NCBI GenBank assembly: GCA_011522905.1
Contig: WTIB01000119.1
Location: 1-5,242, forward strand
Length of the DNA stretch: 5,242 nt
Direction: 5' to 3'
Source of the DNA: Crocinitomicaceae bacterium
Lineage (GTDB): Bacteria > Bacteroidota > Bacteroidia > Flavobacteriales_D > Crocinitomicaceae
The notes below the pieces were generated by a model. The model had not been told where the DNA came from and ran no database searches. It saw only the letters and a list, made by a program, of their open reading frames with translations. This document shows, in pieces, positions 1 through 5,242 of the stretch. How positions within the stretch are numbered: position 1 is the first letter of the stretch; every line of letters begins with the position of its first letter. Made by a program: the position numbers and the translations under genes.

Positions 1-586
1 CCTCTAGCCTATTCTTTAAGCCATTAACACCTTTCCATTTTAGCATTTCCTCTTTTCCGGAAAAAGTTAAGGAAACAGTATAATCAGCATTATTTAAAAA
101 TTGAAGCTCTTTCCTTTTAAAATAATTATATACCCACTTATAAATTGGATTTTTTAAATCCCAAAGCTTTCCATCAACTCTTTCATCAGCCCAAAACCCT
201 CTCATGTCAAAAAGAAAACTGATGCCAAATTTTATCTTCATCGAATTACCAATCAAGGAAGAAAGATAACTTCTGCAATGTACGAGGCTGAAATTATATT
301 TGCGATGCAAGGCATATGATTTCCTTTTCATCTTGCGTACATCCCAAATCGTTGAAAGCAAAGGAGGTCGCTTGGTATACATTAATGGATGCCATTCAAT
401 TTCATTTTCACTACAAATTCTTTCAATGACTTTTCGATTTTGCGTATATCTATTCGGCTTTTCAAAGCTGACAAGATGAAATTTATATCCCTTTTTTGAA
501 AGTCCAATGATGTATGGCAACACTTGAGATTGTCCTAACGGATCTGTCATCCCATCATATGAAAGATAAAGGACATTTTTTGTCAT
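1..586 (-). CDS. GT4-like glycosyltransferase, N-terminal part (3' end off window)
   Basis: The reading frame is open for 195 codons from ATG 586 to the left edge, so only the N-terminal half is visible. The protein begins at once with a Rossmann-type first strand (VLYLSYDGM, residues 5-13) followed by DPLGQSQVLPY (15-25). Further on are VHCRSY (102-107) and FDMRGFWADERVDG (126-139). From memory, these motifs mark the acceptor-binding N-terminal domain of GT4 (GT-B fold) glycosyltransferases common in Bacteroidota polysaccharide clusters. The nucleotide-sugar-binding C-terminal domain, with its EX7E-type motif, would lie outside the window. There is no signal peptide, so it is probably cytosolic or on the inner membrane face, transferring a sugar to a lipid-linked or envelope glycan. 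Donor and acceptor cannot be read from this half. It starts 21 bases after the Omp85-like gene on the same strand and may be cotranscribed with it, although a perfect TAnnTTTG box lies in the gap. Confidence 0.88.
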   Translation of the reverse strand, partial: MTKNVLYLSYDGMTDPLGQSQVLPYIIGLSKKGYKFHLVSFEKPNRYTQNRKVIERICSENEIEWHPLMYTKRPPLLSTIWDVRKMKRKSYALHRKYNFSLVHCRSYLSSLIGNSMKIKFGISFLFDMRGFWADERVDGKLWDLKNPIYKWVYNYFKRKELQFLNNADYTVSLTFSGKEEMLKWKGVNGLKNRLE

Positions 587-591
587 TGAAA

Positions 592-599
592 CAAAGATA
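592..599 (-). promoter_or_regulatory. candidate Bacteroidota -7 box upstream of the glycosyltransferase
   Basis: The minus strand reads TATCTTTG, an 8/8 match to the Bacteroidota -7 consensus TAnnTTTG, ending six bases before the glycosyltransferase ATG. A start site about five bases downstream would fall at or next to the start codon and give a nearly leaderless transcript. The nearest TTTG that could act as a -33 element (628-631) is 28 bases away, longer than the usual spacing of about 19-21. Chance occurrence in AT-rich DNA is a real alternative. Confidence 0.22.
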
Positions 600-607
600 G
601 AGCAATC

Positions 608-2323
608 CTAAAAATAAGTGGTATAACCAAAGTGAATTTTGCTTGATCTAAAATCGATAGGGTTAGAGAATTTTTTACCCAGTGCATATGTAATATTAAA
701 AACTCCAATTTTCGACCCAAACGAAATTCCTGCACCAAATCCAAAAGGCTGATCCTTAAAGTATTGCAAGGCCCTATTCTCATACATACATTGATCATAA
801 AAAATAAATACATTACTACTCTTGTCCAGTAAAAATCTATACTCAATAGTGAGTTGAGCTTTTACAGAGGCAAAAAGTTCCTCCTCATTAAAACCTCTAA
901 GGTTATTTAGCCCTCCAAATCGAAAAAGTTCATTTTGATAAATTACAGGGCTAGAATACAAATCAAAATCACCAGCTAAGAGAAGAACGTGTCTCTTGAA
1001 AATCTGAATAAATTCTCTGTAATTGAAGTGCCCGGTGAATGTCGTGTTACTTGTACTAGCTGAGTCAGAATTGAGTCTTCTTTGTCCTACATATATTTTA
1101 CTTTCAAAAATTCGTCCCTTTGAAGGATTGATGATATTATCTAGCTCTTTTTTTTCTATAGAAAGACCATAAGCATTGGTACTATAGGAGCTCAAAGACT
1201 CAAATTCATTACTATTATCTGCTCCACTCAGTAAATTTGAATTGATATATCGGTAATGGGCTCTGAAAAGCAAGCCATTATTTAACCTATACGATACATT
1301 GAATTCGGCATTCAGGTCTAGGAAAGTAGAATCACGCTTGTATAAAAGAAAATTTGCGGAAGTCCCAAATGGACTTTGAAAAAGAAAAGGATAATCAAAA
1401 TGAATATTCAAGCGTTGAGTCTGAGGCCTGATACTTCGCCAATTGAGTTTAAACAATTCCCCTTTTTTTAAGGTGTTCTGTAGCTTCAAATTTACTTCTC
1501 CAGTCAAAGCCATTCTCTGACTTACTGGATCTGGTTGCAAGCCAATCGCTCCGCGCAAAAAACTTGCCCTGTCTGACTTTACATACAAAAATATTTCATG
1601 ACCCTCATTTGTATATAATATTTCGGAAGGCTTAATTGTGTTGATGAAATTATTTTGAGCAATCTTATCGTCTATTATAGATATAGCATTTTCACTGTAG
1701 GCATCTCCAATGGAGATTCCAATGATACTTTGTATGGTATTTATAGAAATGCTCGAATCACCCTTAATATGTATTTTCTTGAGCACACTGTATTTTCCTT
1801 TTGAAATATGGAGACTGGAGGAAATTTGATTTGATTTAATGGTAACATTCTTAAGTTGAACATTTACAAATGGATAACCCGAGTTTAAATAGCCAGTAAT
1901 CTTGTTTTCTAAGTACTGGGCAAAGTTTTTTGGACTAAAATGATTTTCTGCACTTATCCTATTGAATATCCCTTTATTCATATCAATGGAATCAAGCAGA
2001 AGTATTTTACTAAATTTTGCTCCAAGGTTTACGATGCATTTTTTACTTGAATCCTTTAAAGAAATCTCATTCAAAAAATACCCTCTCTCTATGAGGTCCA
2101 AATTTAATTCTCGTATTTTTTTTTGAATATTTTGATTTTTTTTTGAAGTATCACATTTTAAATACTTGGGCAGCTTCTGTTTTCCCTGAGTCTCATTATA
2201 ATGTATGGTATAAACTTCTTGCGAAACCCCATATTTCATAGATATTATGAGAAAAAATAGCAAAATTATCCATCTATGTATTTTCACGTATTGCGATGTA
2301 AGATATTCCCTATAAAATTCCAT
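608..2323 (-). CDS. Omp85/TamA-like outer-membrane barrel protein with POTRA-like repeats
   Basis: This 571-residue protein resembles the BamA/TamA superfamily (surface antigen D15 type). An N-terminal signal (charged KIHR, then hydrophobic IILLFFLIIS at about 19-28) precedes cleavage near residue 35. Residues about 36-250 form two or three POTRA-like units, recognisable by GYFLNEISL (81-89), SGYPFVNVQL (148-157) and LKKIHIKGD (181-189). Residues about 252-571 have the alternating pattern of a 16-stranded barrel, with NPSKG (399-403), the superfamily's loop-6 LRGF motif (475-478) and a terminal Phe typical of barrel assembly signals. The likely role is inserting or exporting an outer-membrane component; the substrate is unknown. 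BamA itself is longer, with five POTRAs, so this is probably an accessory paralogue. The ATG follows an A-rich leader. GTG at codon 13 is a possible alternative start giving a more compact signal peptide. C57 and C96 could form a disulfide. Two A9 tracts occur near codons 60-70. Confidence 0.87.
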   Translation of the reverse strand: MEFYREYLTSQYVKIHRWIILLFFLIISMKYGVSQEVYTIHYNETQGKQKLPKYLKCDTSKKNQNIQKKIRELNLDLIERGYFLNEISLKDSSKKCIVNLGAKFSKILLLDSIDMNKGIFNRISAENHFSPKNFAQYLENKITGYLNSGYPFVNVQLKNVTIKSNQISSSLHISKGKYSVLKKIHIKGDSSISINTIQSIIGISIGDAYSENAISIIDDKIAQNNFINTIKPSEILYTNEGHEIFLYVKSDRASFLRGAIGLQPDPVSQRMALTGEVNLKLQNTLKKGELFKLNWRSIRPQTQRLNIHFDYPFLFQSPFGTSANFLLYKRDSTFLDLNAEFNVSYRLNNGLLFRAHYRYINSNLLSGADNSNEFESLSSYSTNAYGLSIEKKELDNIINPSKGRIFESKIYVGQRRLNSDSASTSNTTFTGHFNYREFIQIFKRHVLLLAGDFDLYSSPVIYQNELFRFGGLNNLRGFNEEELFASVKAQLTIEYRFLLDKSSNVFIFYDQCMYENRALQYFKDQPFGFGAGISFGSKIGVFNITYALGKKFSNPIDFRSSKIHFGYTTYF

Positions 2324-2362
2324 TTTTTAATTCCGAAATCCAATATTTTTTAAATAAAATTG

Positions 2363-2370
2363 TAACTTTA
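2363..2370 (+). promoter_or_regulatory. candidate -7 promoter box for the small lipoprotein gene
   Basis: TAACTTTA matches the Bacteroidota -7 consensus TAnnTTTG at all defined positions but the last. It sits in the 94-base divergent region, and a start site a few bases downstream would give a 5' leader of about 40 bases. The leader before the ATG is A-rich, as is usual in this phylum. No convincing TTTG-type -33 element is visible about 20 bases upstream, so the call rests on one box and its position. Confidence 0.35.
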
Positions 2371-2417
2371 GAATTGCTAAGCCCGTTAGATAGATACGAA
2401 CAACAAAAATTTACACT

Positions 2418-2564
2418 ATGAAATCGAAAGTAACTTTAGTTTTTTTACTCGCCTTTTTAACCACGATTTTAATTTCATGCGGAGCTGGTAGAACAGCAAG
2501 CTGTGATGCATACGGAAGTATCGATAACGTACAGATTGAAAACCAAGACTTGGCTTCAAAATAA
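2418..2564 (+). CDS. small lipoprotein, 48 aa
   Basis: ATG 2418 opens a 48-codon frame ending in TAA. The product starts with a positively charged n-region (MKSK), a hydrophobic core (VTLVFLLAFLTTILI, residues 5-19) and the lipobox LISC with the acylated cysteine at residue 21. This is a textbook signal-peptidase II signal, so the mature product would be a 28-residue lipopeptide. It carries a second cysteine in SCDAYG (28-33) and a hydrophilic tail ending DLASK. Residue 22 is Gly, so the N-terminus lacks the acidic run associated with surface export in Bacteroidota, and the membrane face is uncertain. It is the only plus-strand gene here, 19 bases from the end of convergent pyrF and 94 bases from the start of the divergent Omp85-like gene, so it should have its own promoter. 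I do not recognise a family and assign no function. The signal sequence makes a real gene likely despite the short length. Confidence 0.8.
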   Translation: MKSKVTLVFLLAFLTTILISCGAGRTASCDAYGSIDNVQIENQDLASK

Positions 2565-2583
2565 AAGATCGTTTTAAAACATT

Positions 2584-3393
2584 TTACAAGCGTTTTAAAT
2601 ACTCTCCCATTTCGGTTTGTATTTTTAACGCTTCTTTTTTTGCTCCAAATGCAAAATTCTCAGTTTGGTCGGCATAGATAATAGCCCTTGAAGAATTCAC
2701 CAAAAGACCACACTCCTTATTTATTCCATACGCGACAACCTCTTTTAAAGATCCACCTTGCGCACCAACTCCGGGAACTAGGAAAAAATGATTTGGAGCT
2801 AGTTTTCTCATTTTTGCAATATCCTCAGATCTCGTAGCTCCCACTACAAACATCATATTTTCCTCACTCCCCCATTCTTTACATTTCTCAACCACGGCCT
2901 CAAAAATTGGAACATTGTTGGCTTCTAAAAACTGAAAATCCCTAGCCCCTTCATTAGATGTCATGGCTAAAACTACGGCCCATTTATTTTCATGTGTCAA
3001 AAAAGGCTTAACACTATCAGATCCCATGTATGGGGCAATGGTCAATGCATCACAGGAATAAGTCTCAAAAAAAGTCTTCGCATAATACAAGGAAGTATTA
3101 CCAATATCTCCTCTTTTGGCATCAGCAATAATAAGGCATTCCTTTGGTATATATTCAATAGTCTTCTGAAATGATTTCCAACCAGAAATTCCCAAACACT
3201 CATAAAAAGCTAGATTTGGTTTATATGCGACACATAAATCACTAGTTGCATCAATAATGGCTTTATTGAATTCAAATATTGGATCACTAGTTTCCAAAAG
3301 ATGTTTAGGGATCTTATTCAAGTCTGGATCTAAACCCACACACAGAAATGATTTTTTTTGAAATATTTGATCAATTAATGCCTTTCTATTCAT
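2584..3393 (-). CDS. pyrF: orotidine 5'-phosphate decarboxylase (type 2)
   Basis: This 269-residue cytosolic enzyme decarboxylates OMP to UMP, the last step of de novo pyrimidine synthesis. The whole TIM barrel is present. GLDPD (20-24) and YKPN with K58 form the substrate pocket, and DAKRGD (91-96) carries the catalytic D91, K93 and D96. VPGVGAQGG (206-214) and the SSR of residues 234-236 make the phosphate-binding end. The length and the IADAKRGDIGNT stretch (89-100) place it in the longer type 2 OMPDC subfamily rather than the E. coli type of about 245 residues. The gene starts two bases after the prfA stop. The last prfA codons supply AAAGGAG seven bases before this ATG, a possible ribosome-binding site, though it may only reflect the prfA codons. 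Coupled transcription with prfA is likely. No key residue is missing. Confidence 0.97.
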   Translation of the reverse strand: MNRKALIDQIFQKKSFLCVGLDPDLNKIPKHLLETSDPIFEFNKAIIDATSDLCVAYKPNLAFYECLGISGWKSFQKTIEYIPKECLIIADAKRGDIGNTSLYYAKTFFETYSCDALTIAPYMGSDSVKPFLTHENKWAVVLAMTSNEGARDFQFLEANNVPIFEAVVEKCKEWGSEENMMFVVGATRSEDIAKMRKLAPNHFFLVPGVGAQGGSLKEVVAYGINKECGLLVNSSRAIIYADQTENFAFGAKKEALKIQTEMGEYLKRL

Positions 3394-3395
3394 CT

Positions 3396-4469
3396 TTATT
3401 CTCCTTTAAGCTTCTCAGCATTTTCAGCCATTTTTAAAGCATCTATCATTTCTTGTACATCTCCATTCATAAATGAACTTAGATTATACATGGTTTTATT
3501 TATTCTATGATCTGTTATTCTTCCTTGAGGATAATTGTATGTCCTAATTTTAGCAGACCTGTCACCAGATGCAACAAGGGTTTTACGTTGCTCTGCCCTT
3601 TCGTTCTCAATTCTATCAAGTTCAGCTTGGTATAACCTGGATCTCAAAACAGAAATTGCCTTTTCTAAATTTTTATGTTGGCTTCGACCATCTTGACATT
3701 CTACTACAACACCCGTTGGTATATGGGTTAATCGGATTGCAGATTCTGTTTTATTCACATGCTGACCTCCAGCTCCAGAAGCTCTAAATGTGTCGCGTCG
3801 TACATCCGTCATATCAAGTTCAAAATCGACATCTTCTGCCTCAGGTAAAACAGCTACAGTAATTGCTGATGTGTGAACTCTACCTTGAGACTCAGTTTCA
3901 GGAACACGCTGCACTCTATGTACACCTGATTCAAATTTCAACATTCCATAAATTCCTTCGCCTTCGATACTCATAGAAATTTCCTTATATCCCTTTACCG
4001 TACCTTCAGACGAATTGATTATTTCATGCTTCCACGATTTTTCCTTAAAATACATGGTATACATTCTAAAAACATCTTCAACAAAAATACATGCCTCATC
4101 TCCTCCCGTTCCTGCTCTCAATTCAATAATCGCATTTTTATCATCCTCGGGATCTTTTGGAATAAGCATAATTTTAATTTCTTCTTCCATTGGAGTCCTT
4201 AGCGTCTCTAATTCTTCAATTTCCAACTTTGCCATTTCCCTCATTTCAGGATCAGTTTCTTCCTCTAAAAGTGCTCTAGAGCTCTCTAAGTTGGCAATTA
4301 AATTATTATACTTTTTGTAGGTTTGGTCAATAATCTCGAGATCCTTGTACTCCTTATTTAATTTGACATATCGCGGCATATCGGCAATGACATCTGGATC
4401 GGTAATTAAATTACCAACCTCAATAAATCGAAAATGAATGGCTTCTAGTTTTTGGAGTAAATCGGACAT
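3396..4469 (-). CDS. prfA: peptide chain release factor 1
   Basis: This 357-residue class I release factor recognises UAA and UAG in the ribosomal A site and triggers peptidyl-tRNA hydrolysis. The N-terminal helical domain (about 1-105) is followed by the codon-recognition domain with RVPETESQGRVHTSA (188-202). The anticodon-like tripeptide is PET (190-192), fitting the RF1 PxT pattern rather than the SPF of RF2. SGAGGQHVNKTES (231-243) contains the catalytic GGQ (234-236), and Q236 is the residue methylated by PrmC in the family. A C-terminal helical region follows (about 265-357). The length is normal and there is no programmed frameshift site as in prfB. The start is placed at the family-typical MSDLLQKLEAI beginning. 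pyrF follows directly and is probably in the same transcript. Upstream, a hairpin terminator separates it from the redox operon, so a promoter should lie in 4470-4532, although I could not identify one firmly. Confidence 0.97.
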   Translation of the reverse strand: MSDLLQKLEAIHFRFIEVGNLITDPDVIADMPRYVKLNKEYKDLEIIDQTYKKYNNLIANLESSRALLEEETDPEMREMAKLEIEELETLRTPMEEEIKIMLIPKDPEDDKNAIIELRAGTGGDEACIFVEDVFRMYTMYFKEKSWKHEIINSSEGTVKGYKEISMSIEGEGIYGMLKFESGVHRVQRVPETESQGRVHTSAITVAVLPEAEDVDFELDMTDVRRDTFRASGAGGQHVNKTESAIRLTHIPTGVVVECQDGRSQHKNLEKAISVLRSRLYQAELDRIENERAEQRKTLVASGDRSAKIRTYNYPQGRITDHRINKTMYNLSSFMNGDVQEMIDALKMAENAEKLKGE

Positions 4470-4532
4470 TCTCTACTAATTGATTTATTTGCTAAAATAA
4501 TTATAATTAAACGAAAGAATTACTGAATAAAC

Positions 4533-4560
4533 AAAATGCCACAAACTTTGTGGCATTTTT
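4533..4560 (-). terminator. Rho-independent terminator after the peroxiredoxin-thioredoxin operon
   Basis: A perfect inverted repeat of 13 bp (4533-4545 with 4547-4559) surrounds a single central C. The GC-rich core GCCAC/GTGGC is flanked by A and T runs. In RNA the innermost A-T pairs would open to form a workable loop. Read on the minus strand, the hairpin is followed by TTTTGTTTATT and lies about 22 bases after the stop of the 85-residue gene, as expected for the end of that operon. On the plus strand TTTTT follows too, so it could act in both directions, but no plus-strand gene ends here. Confidence 0.85.
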
Positions 4561-4580
4561 CAATTTTACATAATGTTATA

Positions 4581-4838
4581 TCAGGAATCGATTGAACCTT
4601 GAACTCGTTTCATGAAATCATTTAGAGCTGCTTTCTTATCCACACCCTCTTTAATTGATTGATAAACCTCGAGTGCCCCAGACATATTAGATAAAAGTTC
4701 TCCAATAACATCTATCTCTTCATCTTTAAGTGATTCTAGGTCAATCAAGTCCTCCAAAGTCTCTAATGTCTCAACAACATAGTCCTCATCATTATTCTCA
4801 ATGAAATTCACGATATGTTTAATGACTGGTAAGCGCAT
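4581..4838 (-). CDS. acidic 85-aa protein of unknown function, in the peroxiredoxin-thioredoxin operon
   Basis: This soluble protein has no signal peptide, membrane segment or cysteine. It holds 20 Asp/Glu against 8 Lys/Arg, and its pattern suggests an all-helical fold: heptad-like hydrophobic spacing at about 5-13 and 20-34, then GELLSNMSGALEVY (46-59) and a C-terminal helix (68-80). I recall similar short proteins, beginning M(K/R)LPVIKH and annotated only as a DUF (possibly DUF6952), beside thioredoxin and peroxiredoxin genes in flavobacteria; the DUF number is unverified. The ATG lies inside the end of the thioredoxin-like gene, a 20-base overlap in another frame that suggests translational coupling. 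The MRLPVIKH start matches my memory of the family, so I keep it. A structural or regulatory role in peroxide reduction is a guess from position only. Lacking cysteine, it cannot itself be a thiol reductant. Confidence 0.9.
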   Translation of the reverse strand: MRLPVIKHIVNFIENNDEDYVVETLETLEDLIDLESLKDEEIDVIGELLSNMSGALEVYQSIKEGVDKKAALNDFMKRVQGSIDS

Positions 4839-5133
4839 TAAGTACTTTTTCTATGGTTTCAATTTTATTCCCCTGTGCTTCTTCAACAAGTTTCCCATCA
4901 TAAAAGCCAGCAAATGTGGGCAGATTATTTACGTTGGCCATTTTTCTTGAATTTGGAAACTTTTCTGCATCAATATAAATGAACAAAATATCCTCATGTT
5001 CACGCGAAAACCTTTTAAACTTGGGTTTGGTTATTTTGCAGTTCCCACACCAAGTAGCTCCGTACTGGACCATTACCTTTTGGTTTTGGACCAGTTGCTC
5101 GTTTAAATCATCTGCAACTGCTTCGACGAACAT
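4819..5133 (-). CDS. thioredoxin family protein with WCGNC active site
   Basis: This 104-residue single-domain thioredoxin fold has no signal peptide, so it is cytosolic. The redox motif is W28-C29-G30-N31-C32-K33, and the conserved cis-proline is in NNLPTF (P72). Strands MVQYGA (21-26) and ILFIYIDAE (49-57) and the FYDGKLVE turn (77-84) fit the fold. It differs from classical thioredoxin in having Asn instead of Pro in CGPC and Gln (Q23) where E. coli TrxA has the buried Asp26. It begins one base after the peroxiredoxin stop, so the obvious inference is that it recycles, or works beside, that 2-Cys peroxiredoxin. The gene overlaps the following 85-residue gene by 20 bases. The first Met is kept because it abuts the upstream stop and gives the normal length for the fold. 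I avoid the name trxA because of the atypical active-site surroundings. Confidence 0.93.
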   Translation of the reverse strand: MFVEAVADDLNEQLVQNQKVMVQYGATWCGNCKITKPKFKRFSREHEDILFIYIDAEKFPNSRKMANVNNLPTFAGFYDGKLVEEAQGNKIETIEKVLNALTSH

Positions 5134-5134
5134 T

Positions 5135-5242
5135 TTAGTGTTTACTTAAATAATCAGCTACTCCATCTCTTGTTGCATCCATGGCATCTTTTCCTTCTTC
5201 CCAGTTCGCTGGACAAACCTCACCATGCTTTTGATTGTGAGC
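5135..5242 (-). CDS. typical 2-Cys peroxiredoxin, C-terminal end (5' part off window)
   Basis: Only the last 35 codons and the TAA stop are visible. They encode HGEVCPANW (residues 6-14 of the fragment), the signature around the resolving cysteine of typical 2-Cys (AhpC/Prx1-type) peroxiredoxins. A short C-terminal tail ending DYLSKH follows. The peroxidatic cysteine lies outside the window. The family reduces hydrogen peroxide and organic peroxides in the cytosol and needs a thiol donor. The thioredoxin-like gene starting one base after this stop is the obvious candidate. The tail lacks the YF-type extension associated with sensitive eukaryotic enzymes, suggesting a robust form. Whether the full gene should be called ahpC or prx cannot be decided from this fragment. 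Confidence 0.9.
   Translation of the reverse strand, partial: AHNQKHGEVCPANWEEGKDAMDATRDGVADYLSKH

Noticed and set aside
583..846. 87-codon minus-strand frame overlapping the end of the Omp85-like gene
   Set aside because: It is a shadow frame inside the 3' end of a gene with clear barrel motifs, and its product has no recognisable features.
2324..2417. Promoter for the Omp85-like gene in the divergent gap
   Set aside because: Minus-strand candidates such as TACAATTTTA do not fit the consensus spacing; a promoter is expected here but cannot be located.
2570..2599. Palindrome GTTTTAAAAC (2571-2580) and repeated CGTTTTAAA (2570-2578, 2591-2599) between convergent genes
   Set aside because: It could form a weak AT-only hairpin as a shared terminator, but it has no GC core and the second copy lies inside the pyrF coding end, so I do not call it.
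2992..4320. Plus-strand open frames opposite pyrF and prfA (2992-3174, 3569-3787, 4015-4320)
   Set aside because: They lie antisense to strongly conserved genes and their translations are low-complexity mirror products with no start context of their own.
4470..4532. Possible prfA promoter with TATTTTAG on the minus strand
   Set aside because: It deviates from TAnnTTTG and the nearest upstream TTTCG is at the wrong spacing, so support is too weak to list.
1..5242. CRISPR arrays, tRNA/rRNA genes, insertion sequences, defence or toxin-antitoxin modules
   Set aside because: No spaced repeats, cloverleaf-like sequences, transposase motifs or paired small toxin genes were seen; the window is almost fully explained by the listed genes.

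Overview
The window looks like a chromosomal piece from a member of the Bacteroidota, most likely Flavobacteriia. This rests on a low GC content (about one third by eye), A/T-rich leaders instead of consistent Shine-Dalgarno sites, TAnnTTTG-like promoter boxes, a type 2 OMP decarboxylase next to prfA, and family-typical motifs in the glycosyltransferase and the small redox operon. The placement is inference from sequence style and remembered families; no search was run.

Almost everything is on the minus strand, so transcription runs from right to left. At the right edge is the end of a typical 2-Cys peroxiredoxin gene (5135-5242), followed after one base by a thioredoxin-like gene (4819-5133). 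This overlaps by 20 bases a gene for an acidic, cysteine-free 85-residue protein (4581-4838). A perfect 13-bp hairpin terminator (4533-4559) closes this probable peroxide-reduction operon. Next come prfA (release factor 1, 3396-4469) and pyrF (OMP decarboxylase, 2584-3393), two bases apart and probably cotranscribed.

A 48-codon gene for a small lipoprotein lies alone on the plus strand (2418-2564). It converges on pyrF and diverges from the next minus-strand gene, which encodes a 571-residue Omp85/TamA-like outer-membrane barrel protein with POTRA-like repeats (608-2323). Twenty-one bases after that gene begins a GT4-like glycosyltransferase (1-586), whose C-terminal half runs off the left edge. 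These last two suggest an envelope or surface-polysaccharide neighbourhood.

The window is densely coding, with no intergenic gap above about 115 bases. I see no mobile element, CRISPR array, RNA gene or obvious defence locus. The most interesting items are the unassigned acidic protein in the peroxiredoxin-thioredoxin operon, the atypical thioredoxin active-site surroundings, the tiny lipoprotein, and a pair of A9 tracts early in the Omp85 gene that could permit slippage. None of these amounts to a clear new system.
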